Numbered from the stretch's first letter, positions 41,603 through 50,396 are shown. The stretch is 64,000 nt of DNA from Marinomonas arctica (GCF_003259225.1 NZ_QHJF01000011.1:124001-188000); one strand, 5' to 3'. The notes: a model not told the origin generated them from the sequence alone. Numbers and translations: made by a program.

Positions 41603-41626
41603 AAAAGGGCGAATAGCCCTTTTTTA
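41603..41626 (+). terminator. Terminator of the iol operon
   Basis: AAAAGGGC (41603-41610) pairs with GCCCTTTT (from 41616) over a 5-base loop and runs into six T. Confidence 0.82.
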
Positions 41627-41655
41627 TTATCAGTTTTAACGTCATTTTGTTGGGT

Positions 41656-42069
41656 CTATTCAAATTCGGCAATAGATTGCTCGACTTTTTGTCTTATATC
41701 ATCAGGAAACGGAATAGCTGCTTTTGCGGCTTTGGAGAAGCATACATAGGTGACATCGGCTTCAACGACGGGGGTGTTTGTTTCTACATTGATGATGGTT
41801 TGTTTCATGGTGATACTACGATTACCGATCTTAGTGTAATGGGTCTGTACTTCGAGCAGGTCGCCGAAGTTGGCTTCGGATTTAAAGTTGATGTTTATAT
41901 TCACCACAGGCCAGACCAGATCTTGCTGCATCCAGTCGTCTTTATCGAAAAACTCATCAAAAAATGCCCAACGACCTTCTTCAATAAATTCTAAATAGCG
42001 GGCGTTGTTGACGTGTTGGAACAAATCTAGGTGATAACCACGTACTTTGATTCTTGTTTTGTTGAACAT
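41656..42069 (-). CDS. Acyl-CoA thioesterase, hotdog fold (4HBT/YbgC type)
   Basis: A 137-residue hotdog-fold thioesterase. The active-site signature VRGYHLDLFQHVNNARYLEFIEE has the Asp and His/Asn of the 4HBT group. The start is the ATG at 42069, with GGGGA 8 bases upstream; a GTG at 42084 would overlap that ribosome site. It is a single gene, unrelated in content to the neighbouring iol and LacI genes. Confidence 0.85.
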   Translation of the reverse strand: MFNKTRIKVRGYHLDLFQHVNNARYLEFIEEGRWAFFDEFFDKDDWMQQDLVWPVVNININFKSEANFGDLLEVQTHYTKIGNRSITMKQTIINVETNTPVVEADVTYVCFSKAAKAAIPFPDDIRQKVEQSIAEFE

Positions 42070-42179
42070 GCTGTTTTTCCCCACATAAAAATATCAGTCA
42101 AGAAGGTTACGGTTCTTCAAAAGGGAAGCAAATAACAAAATCGCTCGATTTTACTAACAGAGAATCTTGATGGTTGCGT

Positions 42180-43196
42180 TTAGCGTGGACGAACCGAGTG
42201 TCTCCAAACGGGCGGAGCGTGAAATATTAGATGCTGTTTTTTGCGCTCTTTATCAGAAGCATTTTCCAGTAATGTTGAAATGGCATCGGCCATTGCGCCA
42301 AGTGGTTGCGCAAAGGTGGTGAGTTGATAGCCAAGCCAACTGGCTTGTTCTATGTCATCGAATCCGACAATGCAAATATCTTCTGGAATACGTAGACCAA
42401 ATTCCTTTTTTGCAACATCCATAAAGCCACAGGCGATCAAGTCGGTAACACAAAAAACACCATCGGGTCTGTCCCGTGAAGCCAATAAACGCCGTGCTGC
42501 ATCAACGCCCGTTTGGTAGCTGGTGGGGCCAGCCCGTAGTAGGGTACAAGCTTGATTGGCGTTTTCTGCCGCTTTAATGAACAAGTTTTCACGGGCCAAT
42601 AAGCTGGGTGATTGAATCGTAGACGAGACAACCGCAAGATTGCTACAGCCCGCTCGTAGCAGCATGTGATGGGCGTCAGCCATGGCAGATTGGTAATCTA
42701 TGCTGATGTGGTCTGTGCCTTCAAATTGTCCGGCACGGTTCACAAGGATCACTTGTTGACCACTTTGTACACAAGTTTCAATCAAAGTAGTTTGTGGTGT
42801 GCCAGATAAAACAATGGTTGCCGAGGCGCGATAATTTAACGTTTGACGTAACGCCGCATCTGCACTGGCTTCGCCACCAGAGGTATTGATTACCATGACG
42901 GCTCGACCTGCTAGTTGAAGGCGCTGGGTGAGAGCGTCGAGCAAACTGGCTTGGTATGGGGCGTTAAGATTGGCACCAAGAATACAAACAGGGCGACTTT
43001 TCTCGCTGGATAAACCACGGGCAAGATGATTGACGTGGTAATTCAGTTCTGCCGCAGCAGCAAGTACGCGTTCACGTGTGTCTTTGGAAACGCTCGCACC
43101 TTGTGTAAAGGTGCGAGAAACAGCGGACCGAGAAACGCCAGCGAGTCTGGCAACCTCTGCAGCGCTGGCGATGTTTTTCGGTGGTTGTTTTTTCAT
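42180..43196 (-). CDS. LacI-family regulator, last gene of the transporter-phosphatase operon
   Basis: A 338-residue repressor: HTH ASAAEVARLAGVSRSAVSRTFTQG and hinge NYHVNHLARGLSS, then a periplasmic-binding-type effector domain ending in VGFDDIEQASW and LTTFAQPLGAMA. It overlaps the phosphatase gene by ATGA and closes an operon with the ABC transporter and two phosphatases, so it should be autoregulated. Its likely operator is the palindrome at 49083, upstream of the operon. The effector may be the imported sugar or polyol or its dephosphorylated product. Confidence 0.88.
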   Translation of the reverse strand: MKKQPPKNIASAAEVARLAGVSRSAVSRTFTQGASVSKDTRERVLAAAAELNYHVNHLARGLSSEKSRPVCILGANLNAPYQASLLDALTQRLQLAGRAVMVINTSGGEASADAALRQTLNYRASATIVLSGTPQTTLIETCVQSGQQVILVNRAGQFEGTDHISIDYQSAMADAHHMLLRAGCSNLAVVSSTIQSPSLLARENLFIKAAENANQACTLLRAGPTSYQTGVDAARRLLASRDRPDGVFCVTDLIACGFMDVAKKEFGLRIPEDICIVGFDDIEQASWLGYQLTTFAQPLGAMADAISTLLENASDKERKKQHLIFHAPPVWRHSVRPR

Positions 43197-43828
43197 TTAT
43201 TTTTCATATCCTGACCAAAGCCTGCTTTGCGTAGTATTTTTTCCATGCTCGCTGCACGTTCTGCTAAGTGAATCAACGCCGGTTTTGGGGTTTCAAACCA
43301 TTCATCGGGATGAAGCTCTCGTGTTTTACGAATGTGTGCGATGGCAGAATCCAGCGTCGGGTAGCGATCAGGGTATTCAAGATGTAAAAATAAGGCAACT
43401 ATGATGACAGAACGGCTGCGTCCACCGCGACAATTCACTAAGATATTGCCTTTTTCGCGAACTTTATAAGAGGCTTTCTCAGGCAGTACTTGATCCAGTG
43501 CTGAACGCATTAAGTGATAACCTGCCAAGACCATAGATTCAGGATTACCAGGGCCGTCAATAAGGCCAATTTTATAATAACGAACACGAGCCGAACCATG
43601 CTTTAGTAAATGTTCTGGCGTATCTGGTTCCATCGAATCAACTAGGTCAATGTCTAGGTTTACAGCACAGTTTAGCACGACTTTGATGTTGTGTTTTTCA
43701 AGCAAATCCGCGTCGGCAACACCTGTGGAGCCGCCGATATAAATGTCAACGTCCCAGCCAGGAGTCTTGCTTTCGATTAAGCTAATCGGTGGACGCGGAT
43801 AATGCTTTATTAATTTTTCAGATGTCAT
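43193..43828 (-). CDS. Dual-specificity/tyrosine-phosphatase-like cysteine phosphatase
   Basis: A 211-residue protein with the cysteine-phosphatase P-loop CRGGRSRS (nucleophile C133, R139, S140) in the CxxGxxRS form. D91 in the loop LIDGPGN is a plausible general acid. The residue before the nucleophile is Asn132, where the family almost always has His (HC). No signal peptide is visible, so it should act in the cytoplasm. It lies between a monophosphatase gene (57-bp gap) and the lacI gene (4-bp overlap). A small-molecule phosphate is more likely than a phosphoprotein as substrate, but that is inference. Confidence 0.82.
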   Translation of the reverse strand: MTSEKLIKHYPRPPISLIESKTPGWDVDIYIGGSTGVADADLLEKHNIKVVLNCAVNLDIDLVDSMEPDTPEHLLKHGSARVRYYKIGLIDGPGNPESMVLAGYHLMRSALDQVLPEKASYKVREKGNILVNCRGGRSRSVIIVALFLHLEYPDRYPTLDSAIAHIRKTRELHPDEWFETPKPALIHLAERAASMEKILRKAGFGQDMKNK

Positions 43829-43885
43829 GATGTTTCGTTCTCTTTTTTGCGCTTGTCTTTTATAAGGTACAAATAAGCCAAGGTG

Positions 43886-44758
43886 TTAGGCAGTAAGTTC
43901 AAGTTCAGTCGCATGTTGGCTATTCATCGCTTCTTGGTCATTATGTTCAGCTGCAAGCGAGATCATGGTGTCATTGGAAAACTGTTCTGCCACACCGGGT
44001 GCAACAGCGAGAATGGGGCCGCCATGCGCTATCTCTTCGTGATTTTTAGGATAAACTCCCGTTCGTCCACCAGCCTCTCGAACCATGAGTAAACCTGCCA
44101 AGCAATCCCATGCGTTCATGTGTGACTCTGCGTAGCCATCGGTTCGGCCTTCAGCCACCCAAGCCAATGCCAATGCACCGGAGGCACCACGTCGAATATT
44201 GGTACCGCTTGCCAAAAGAGAAGAAACTATCGTCAAGTAGATTCCTTGGGGAACCCGTGTAGACCATCCTAATTCAAAGGAGGAACTATGAGTATCTCTT
44301 ATGCCAGAAACACGTAGAGCTTGACCATTTTTGGTGACGTATTGGTCTTTTCTAGCCAAGTACATTTCGTTCGTCGCTGGATTATAAATCGCGCCAAGTA
44401 ATGTCTCGCCATTATAAACAAAGGCGATGGAAATACAGAAATGATCTATGCCACGAGCGAAGTTGGCGGTGCCGTCAATCGGGTCAACTACCCAGAGTGA
44501 GGCATTGGTGACTGAACCTCCTGTTTCTTCCCCAAGTAATCCATCTTCAGGAAAAAGACGATAAATAGCCTGACGAATGTGTTCCTCGACCAGTGCATCG
44601 GCTTCAGTTAAAAAGTCTTGCTGTCCCTTCATGGTGAAGTCGCCGGGTTGTCTGGCGCGATAGCGTTCCAGTGCTAATGCGCCTGCGGAGAGAGTGATAG
44701 AATGTAGGGCGGCTTCGCGTTTTTCTAGTTCGCTTTTTTTGATGGTGTTGGGTGTCAA
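43886..44758 (-). CDS. Inositol-monophosphatase-family phosphatase
   Basis: A 290-residue Mg-dependent phosphatase of the IMPase/SuhB/CysQ fold. The metal ligands are visible: E77-E78 (GEETGG), D92 and D95 (DPIDGTANF), and a WDCLAG motif with a later Asp. Typical substrates are inositol monophosphate, fructose-1,6-bisphosphate or PAP. Beside an organophosphate-type transporter and the iol cluster, a sugar or inositol phosphate is likely. The start is TTG with AAGGA 7 bases upstream; the next in-frame ATG lies too deep, after residue 40. Confidence 0.85.
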   Translation of the reverse strand: MTPNTIKKSELEKREAALHSITLSAGALALERYRARQPGDFTMKGQQDFLTEADALVEEHIRQAIYRLFPEDGLLGEETGGSVTNASLWVVDPIDGTANFARGIDHFCISIAFVYNGETLLGAIYNPATNEMYLARKDQYVTKNGQALRVSGIRDTHSSSFELGWSTRVPQGIYLTIVSSLLASGTNIRRGASGALALAWVAEGRTDGYAESHMNAWDCLAGLLMVREAGGRTGVYPKNHEEIAHGGPILAVAPGVAEQFSNDTMISLAAEHNDQEAMNSQHATELELTA

Positions 44759-44787
44759 GGATGGATCCTTTTCTAAAATGTGGGATT

Positions 44788-44824
44788 GAGATCAGCTAAG
44801 AGTATTCTCGTCCTAACTGATCTC
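44788..44824 (-). other. Intercistronic hairpin between binding-protein and monophosphatase genes
   Basis: GAGATCAG (44788-44795) pairs with CTGATCTC (44817-44824), and the stem extends imperfectly to 12 of 14. A T-run follows only on the + strand. On the operon's strand it is therefore more likely an mRNA-stabilising or partial stop structure that makes more binding protein than enzyme. Confidence 0.45.
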
Positions 44825-44850
44825 TTTTTTCGTTATTAATTAAGCTATCT

Positions 44851-45975
44851 CTAGTTTATTTTTTTAAAGCTTAGGCTCCATAGATCTTGCCAGTCTTGAC
44901 GGCTTTCCCAGTCAGATTTTGCTGTAGACGCATCGTACCCCATGATTTGGTCGCGGACTTTATCGATACCTGCTGGTTCGTTATCAGGTAATTTAATGGT
45001 TTGATTGGTTGACATTTTACCGTCAACACCCTGTGGTGCGATGCCTTCGGCTGTCATCATGTAATGAATGAACAATTTTGCTGCGTTGGGGCTTTTCGTT
45101 CCCGTGGTAATGAAGCCTAAACCTGGATAGCTCCAACCACTAAATGGTACCATATCGGCACAAAGGCCTAGTTTCATGCCATTTTCGTTTTGACGAAATT
45201 TCGCTGCGCTCACCATGCCGACAAAGCTGTCTTTCACATCTGGTGCACCAACGGCATCAGCGGCTTCTGTATCAGAACTTGTGACTAATGGATGATTTTC
45301 TGCGAGTGCCTTTATGAAAGCCGCGGTGGCACTGTTTTCTTTGGTCTTTAGTGGCTTGCCGAATTCAGCTTGATAGGCATCGGCCATAGCTTTATCATGA
45401 TGTGTGGCCAGCTGGTTAAACCAATCAGTGTAAGATGGCTTGCCAAGTGGGTCTTGCATGGCGACTTTGCCACGCCATTCAGGTTTGGTCAGTTGCCAAA
45501 TATTGGTGACTGGACAGTTGTCATAAAGACCTGTGTTATAAGCCCAAATGTTGGGCGCTAAAACCACGGTAAGTGGGCTTTGATAGGTGGCTGGAATATG
45601 CTCAGCAAGATCCGTAGGAACCCAGCTGGTGACATAACCTTTAGATAATAACTGTTCCATACCTGCTGGCGCATCAGCAAGTATAGCGACGTCTGCTTTC
45701 ACATTACCCGCTTTGGCTTCACGACTTACAATTTCTAGAATTTGTGACGCTTTGGCTTTTATGCCCGTTGCTTGAACACCGTATTTTTCGCTAAAAGATT
45801 CTGCCTGTTTAACAATTTTCCCTGTGGAATCATACACAGTCAACGGCGCTTCTTGTTTTGCGGCTGCGATTAATGCTTGAAGATCAAACGAGTCTGCGGC
45901 AGAAGCAGAAATAGAACTGAGAGCTGTTAAGCTAACACTCAGAGCAAGAAGGCTTTTTTTCATCGGGAAGTTCAT
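44851..45975 (-). CDS. Fe3+/sugar-phosphate-type ABC transporter substrate-binding protein
   Basis: A 374-residue periplasmic binding protein with a signal peptide (about residues 1-26, ASA-AD). It belongs to the extracellular binding protein group that includes FbpA, AfuA and PhnS: LTVYDSTGKIVKQAESFSEKYG, YQSPLTVVLAPNIWAYNTGLY, WRGKVAMQDPLGKPSYTDWF. I do not find the paired-tyrosine iron site of FbpA near the C-terminus. That favours an organic anion, as for AfuA (hexose phosphates). The operon partners are two phosphatases. The ribosome site AAGGAAA is good. Confidence 0.85.
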   Translation of the reverse strand: MNFPMKKSLLALSVSLTALSSISASAADSFDLQALIAAAKQEAPLTVYDSTGKIVKQAESFSEKYGVQATGIKAKASQILEIVSREAKAGNVKADVAILADAPAGMEQLLSKGYVTSWVPTDLAEHIPATYQSPLTVVLAPNIWAYNTGLYDNCPVTNIWQLTKPEWRGKVAMQDPLGKPSYTDWFNQLATHHDKAMADAYQAEFGKPLKTKENSATAAFIKALAENHPLVTSSDTEAADAVGAPDVKDSFVGMVSAAKFRQNENGMKLGLCADMVPFSGWSYPGLGFITTGTKSPNAAKLFIHYMMTAEGIAPQGVDGKMSTNQTIKLPDNEPAGIDKVRDQIMGYDASTAKSDWESRQDWQDLWSLSFKKIN

Positions 45976-45999
45976 AATAGTTTCCTTTTTAAGATTAGC

Positions 46000-47184
46000 T
46001 TATGCTTGTTTAACGAAGGGTTGATTGGTGTTTTTGGGGTTAGCTTTTTTAGGGTTAGGCAATGCTGAGCTGAGCAGTAAATGGCTGTAATCAAGGTGAG
46101 TTTCTGACAAAACAAGACGCTTCTCATCATGATCAAAAAAGTGCAATGAGTGTGTGGGTAAATAGGCGTTAATTTGCTCACCTTCACGCCATTTAGGACG
46201 TGACTGAGTGGAGTGGAATAATCGGTCTTCATCCAAGCTCAATTCAATTACCCAGCTACCGCCTGTGGGCATGATGTTTTCAATGTTCATTGGCAGAGTG
46301 TTGGCGTTTGCCGTGTCGGTCAGAATGATTTCTTCAGGACGAATGGCGCAGACATCAGCGAATTTGCTTTCTGGCAGTCTGGCTAGGATATGACTGGCAA
46401 GATTCATGAGTTCATCATTGGATTCTTTTAGCTTGATCAGATTGATTTTCGGATTACCAATAAACTCCGCCACAAAGCGATTGCTCGGCTCGGCGTAAAT
46501 TTCGTCTGGTGTGCCGATTTGTTGTAGCTGTCCCTTATTCATCACCGCAATGGTATTGGCAAGGGTCATGGCTTCCCATTGGTCGTGGCTGACAAAAATA
46601 ATGGTGGTGCCAAAGGTTTGATGCAAGCGACGCAGCTCGGCGCGCATTTCGAGTCGAAGAGTCGCATCAAGGTTTGATAAAGGCTCATCTAATAGCAGCA
46701 CACCTGGATTTACCGCCAGCATGCGTGCTAAGGCAACACGTTGTTGCTGACCGCCCGACAATTGCGACGGGTAACGGTCTGCGTACTCAAGAATGCGTAA
46801 CTTGCTCATCACATCAACGCAACGTTCTTTGCGTTCTTGGGCTGGCACCTTTTGTAAGCGCAAACCAAAATCCACATTGCGTTCCACTGTCATGTGCGGC
46901 CACAGAGCATAGTTCTGGAAGACTAAACCAATACGACGCTTTTCAGGTGGAATGAAACAAGACTGATGAACAGAATCGACAACTAAATCGTCTACGGCAA
47001 TCTCCCCGCTGGTGGAATGTTCAATACCCGCAATCATACGCAAAATGGTGGTTTTGCCACAGCCCGATGGGCCTAGCAAACACATGAATTCGCCGTCTTC
47101 CACTGTCAGTGATACTTGGTCAACGGAAGGTTCAGTATTGCCGTCGTAGCATTTTGTTAGATTGGTTAATGTGATCGTAGGCAT
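46000..47184 (-). CDS. ABC transporter ATP-binding protein (PotA/FbpC/AfuC type)
   Basis: A 394-residue ATPase with Walker A GPSGCGKTTILRM, signature LSGGQQQRVALARM, Walker B VLLLDEPLSNLD and H-loop FVSHDQWEAM, plus a C-terminal TOBE-like regulatory domain (CAIRPEEIIL). This architecture fits importers for Fe3+, spermidine, 2-aminoethylphosphonate or sugar phosphates. A single base separates it from the permease gene. Confidence 0.9.
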   Translation of the reverse strand: MPTITLTNLTKCYDGNTEPSVDQVSLTVEDGEFMCLLGPSGCGKTTILRMIAGIEHSTSGEIAVDDLVVDSVHQSCFIPPEKRRIGLVFQNYALWPHMTVERNVDFGLRLQKVPAQERKERCVDVMSKLRILEYADRYPSQLSGGQQQRVALARMLAVNPGVLLLDEPLSNLDATLRLEMRAELRRLHQTFGTTIIFVSHDQWEAMTLANTIAVMNKGQLQQIGTPDEIYAEPSNRFVAEFIGNPKINLIKLKESNDELMNLASHILARLPESKFADVCAIRPEEIILTDTANANTLPMNIENIMPTGGSWVIELSLDEDRLFHSTQSRPKWREGEQINAYLPTHSLHFFDHDEKRLVLSETHLDYSHLLLSSALPNPKKANPKNTNQPFVKQA

Positions 47185-47185
47185 A

Positions 47186-49015
47186 TTAATTCTCCAGACC
47201 TTGAGCCAAACCGGTACCAGAGATCTTTTGGATCAATACGGTGCCAAGCCAAGCGATAAGCGCAATCATTAAGACCACCGCATTGGCGGCTTGGTCGTAG
47301 TTATAATCGAGTAAACGCAGTGAATACGTGGTGAGAACATCGGTGGATGGAATCGCCAAGATAATGAACAGGCTGACGCCTTTAATACCGGAAATGAACG
47401 GCAACAGAATCCCAGTCGCCAATGGTCCAGCTTGTATTGGAATAATGATTTTGCCCATGCGGCTCAACCAATTGGCACCGGCAATACGCGCCGCTTCTTC
47501 GGGTTCTTTACCCAGTTGCGTCATGGCTGCGATGCCAGATCGGCTCGCAAAGGGCATTTTTTCTGCTACGAGAGCGATGATGAGAATCAGCGGTGTCCCA
47601 TACAGCGCTGGAATCGGGCCACGCGCCACCGCGAACAAAGATAAAAACGCTGCCGCAAAGGCAATGCCGGGAACCAAGTAAGGCAAGAAGGTAATTTGGC
47701 GTAAGAAAGAGCTCACACTTTTGAATGAGCAACGTAACACCGCGTAACCGACTAACAAACCAAGCACACCAGAGATTATTGAAGACGAACCGACAATCAC
47801 AATAGTGTTCCATGCGGCTTGCCAAAATTCTGGTGTCAGTAAGATGCCGTTGCGAAGGGCAACCGTGTCTAAATTACTGCCTATCCAATAGTCGAACGTG
47901 AAGTTTTCAAGGGTAAAGCGACCGGGCAAAATCATGATGGTGGATAAAAACAGGGTCAGTAGCGGTAGAACCACACCGATCAATACAAAGGCACCCGCAA
48001 AGCCAGATGCAGGTATGCGCATACGGCCCAGCTTGCGTAATCTGTCCATATTGCCTTTGCCGCCAACAGTAACGAAGCGACGGGCTTCTTTCATCATGCG
48101 TACATCAATCAGTAAGGTCATCACGCCAATGATCATAATCACACCGGCAATGACCGCGGCTACGCCATTTTGTCGTGTGTCTAAGGCGCGATATAGTCCA
48201 GTTGCTAATGTGTCGTAGCGCACTGGTAAACCTAAAATATACGGCACCGCAAATTCGCCAATACAATCGGCAAATATCAATAAAACCGCTGACATTAGTG
48301 CAGGGCGAATCAAGGGTAATACGATAGAGAAGGTGATGACTCGTGATGGTGCACCGAGTACACGAGCGCTGTCTTCCATTTGTGTATCAAGACGGCGTAA
48401 CGCATTGCCGACAATCAGAATTACCAATGGCGTGTAATGCAAAACCAAGATAAAAACGATAGGAAAGTAACCGTAAGCCACACTGTTTGATGTGGTTATG
48501 CCTAAGGATTCTAGCCAACCGGGTTGTCCGCCAACAGTGCGGTTTTTAAAAATCGTCGTCCAAGCAAGGGCGAACGTCCACGTCGGTAACATAAAAGGCA
48601 CAATCAGCGCCGTGGCGAACCAAGCGCGTCCCGCCATGTTGGTGCGATTCACTAACCATGCCAGCACCACGCCAATACTCATAGAAAACATCACAGTGCC
48701 AGCGGCAATGGCTAAGGTGTTGTAGAGTGGTTGCCATAACAAGATTTCAGAAATACGTGAAAACAGCGTACGAACAATATAGTAAAGGGTAAAGCTGCCT
48801 TCGTCTTGATGGGTTCTTACTTCGTCTCCGGATTGCACGATAAAGGAATCCACAAGAATGGAGAGCACAGGTGCAAGAATCAAATAAGCAAAGAAAATAG
48901 CCAGAACCAGACCCATCAAATTAGCGGGTTCATGTCTGGCAACAGCAAATGAATGCCTTGCGCGTCGCCAAAGATTTGGCTTCTTTTGCTCTGTTGCGTT
49001 GAGCAGGGTGGACAT
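47186..49015 (-). CDS. Fused two-unit ABC transporter permease (FbpB/AfuB type)
   Basis: A 609-residue inner-membrane protein carrying two permease units in tandem, about twelve membrane helices in total. Each half has an EAA-type loop (ARVLGAPSRVITFSIVLPLI and EAARIAGANWLSRMGKIIIP). Fused permeases are usual for FbpB- and AfuB-type importers. It is the first gene of the operon, ahead of the ATPase and the binding protein, although binding protein first is the common order in such systems. Confidence 0.9.
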   Translation of the reverse strand: MSTLLNATEQKKPNLWRRARHSFAVARHEPANLMGLVLAIFFAYLILAPVLSILVDSFIVQSGDEVRTHQDEGSFTLYYIVRTLFSRISEILLWQPLYNTLAIAAGTVMFSMSIGVVLAWLVNRTNMAGRAWFATALIVPFMLPTWTFALAWTTIFKNRTVGGQPGWLESLGITTSNSVAYGYFPIVFILVLHYTPLVILIVGNALRRLDTQMEDSARVLGAPSRVITFSIVLPLIRPALMSAVLLIFADCIGEFAVPYILGLPVRYDTLATGLYRALDTRQNGVAAVIAGVIMIIGVMTLLIDVRMMKEARRFVTVGGKGNMDRLRKLGRMRIPASGFAGAFVLIGVVLPLLTLFLSTIMILPGRFTLENFTFDYWIGSNLDTVALRNGILLTPEFWQAAWNTIVIVGSSSIISGVLGLLVGYAVLRCSFKSVSSFLRQITFLPYLVPGIAFAAAFLSLFAVARGPIPALYGTPLILIIALVAEKMPFASRSGIAAMTQLGKEPEEAARIAGANWLSRMGKIIIPIQAGPLATGILLPFISGIKGVSLFIILAIPSTDVLTTYSLRLLDYNYDQAANAVVLMIALIAWLGTVLIQKISGTGLAQGLEN

Positions 49016-49082
49016 AGGTTATTCCCTAGAGGTGTATTTAATTTTCTAAACAATAATCTTCCTCTATGACAAGCCGATGACA

Positions 49083-49102
49083 TTTTGCACATATGTGCAA
49101 AA
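49083..49102. promoter_or_regulatory. Perfect 20-bp palindrome, probable LacI-family operator
   Basis: TTTTGCACATATGTGCAAAA is fully self-complementary and lies 68 bp before the permease ATG, in the divergent region with the pentapeptide gene. Size and symmetry suit a LacI-family dimer, and the operon's last gene encodes one. The same sequence was not seen elsewhere in the window. Confidence 0.6.
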
Positions 49103-49209
49103 ATTTTTACCTTACATTCACACTCATGTTGACGATGGACGTAGCATGATTCGATTGAGCGTACTGAGATCTCTTGATACCTTTGTTTTTCTAATCACAG
49201 GAGAATTTG

Positions 49210-49824
49210 ATGGCCAATTTAACGAATCCACAGCAATTGCTGAACGATGAGGCTTTTTATGGAAAGACCTTTACTGATTTGTCTATGGTTCAGGAAAGTG
49301 TGAGCCGTAAGGTGTTTGAGTCTTGTGTGTTTGAGTCATGTGATTTCAGCGAAGCATTTTTTGATGCCTGTACTTTTAAAGATTGTCAGTTCCGTAAGTG
49401 CAAATTAACCGCAGTGAATGTGAGAAACAGCAAGTTCTCCGACGTGCAGTTTTATGAATCAAAGGTGTTGGGTGTGGATTGGACCAAAGCCTATTGGCGA
49501 GGCTTGGAGCTTGGTGCGCCGCTATTTTTTAAAGAGTGTCTGCTCAATGAATCGTCGTTTTATGGCTTGAAGCTATCGGGAATTGTTCTCGAAGATTGCC
49601 GAGCGCATGACGTGGATTTTAGAGAAGCAACGATTTCCCGGGCGCGTTTTACTGGTACCGATTTAACCAATAGCTTGTTTGTGAATACCAATCTAACTGG
49701 TGCCGATTTTAACGGTGCGACCAACTATGATATTGATGTGAAGAAAAATACCATTAAAAACGCCATCTTTTGTCGTTACGAAGCGGTCAGTTTGCTGACG
49801 TCACTGGGTATCAAATTGGTTTAA
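49210..49824 (+). CDS. Pentapeptide-repeat protein
   Basis: A 204-residue right-handed quadrilateral beta-helix: repeats of the A(D/N)LXX kind such as CVFESCDFSEAFFDACTFKDCQF and later ARFTGTDLTNSLFVNTNLTGADF. Size and layout resemble the Qnr/MfpA-like group that can mimic DNA, but function is not predictable from repeats alone. The ATG at 49210 has AGGAG upstream; a TTG 3 bases earlier is less likely. It is divergent from the ABC operon across the palindrome. Confidence 0.83.
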   Translation: MANLTNPQQLLNDEAFYGKTFTDLSMVQESVSRKVFESCVFESCDFSEAFFDACTFKDCQFRKCKLTAVNVRNSKFSDVQFYESKVLGVDWTKAYWRGLELGAPLFFKECLLNESSFYGLKLSGIVLEDCRAHDVDFREATISRARFTGTDLTNSLFVNTNLTGADFNGATNYDIDVKKNTIKNAIFCRYEAVSLLTSLGIKLV

Positions 49825-49856
49825 AAGTAGCGTGTAACAATAAAAAGGAAAGCAGC

Positions 49857-50396
49857 ATGTTAAGAAAAGACAAAACGGGTTTGGTGGTGATCGATGTTCA
49901 AGGAAAGCTAGCGACGATCGTTCATGACAGTGAGGTGTTTATCGCCAATTTGGTTAAGCTGGTAAAAGCCGCCAAACTATTGGGTTTACCCATTTTGTGG
50001 CTGGAGCAAAACCCAGAAAAATTGGGCGCAACGGTGCCTGAGTTACGCGAAGTGTTGGATAGGGTTGAGCCCATTGCTAAGTATTCCTTTAGCGCCTGTG
50101 GTGAACCTGCTTTTGTCGAGGCAGTGAAAAAAGCCAAGATGAATTCGTGGCTGATTACCGGTATTGAAGCGCATATTTGTGTGTATCAAACCGCGTTAGG
50201 CTTGCTGGATTTAGGTTATGACGTGGAGCTGGTCAGCGATTGCGTGTCATCTCGAACGATAGAGAATAAAGACATGGCGCTTGCTAAATTGGCTCGTAAA
50301 GGCGCGGAAGTGACCAGCCTTGAAATGTGCTTATTTGAACTGATTGGTGATTGTCGAGCGGATGAGTTTAGAGGAGCGCTTAGTCTAATTAAGTGA
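49857..50396 (+). CDS. Isochorismatase-like cysteine hydrolase
   Basis: A 179-residue member of the isochorismatase/YcaC superfamily with the full catalytic triad: D13 (VVIDVQ), K75 (IAKYSFSA) and C108 (TGIEAHICVYQTALGL), plus the cis-peptide region before the Cys. The true substrate is unknown; members hydrolyse amides, ureides or vinyl ethers. The ATG at 49857 follows AAAAAGGAAAG; the longer frame from 49770 runs back through the pentapeptide gene. Confidence 0.85.
   Translation: MLRKDKTGLVVIDVQGKLATIVHDSEVFIANLVKLVKAAKLLGLPILWLEQNPEKLGATVPELREVLDRVEPIAKYSFSACGEPAFVEAVKKAKMNSWLITGIEAHICVYQTALGLLDLGYDVELVSDCVSSRTIENKDMALAKLARKGAEVTSLEMCLFELIGDCRADEFRGALSLIK

Noticed and set aside
44851-49015. 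Assignment of the ABC transporter as an iron importer
   Set aside because: The family name Fe3+-type is structural. The binding protein lacks an obvious paired-Tyr iron site, and the operon contains phosphatases, not iron genes. I kept the neutral family label.
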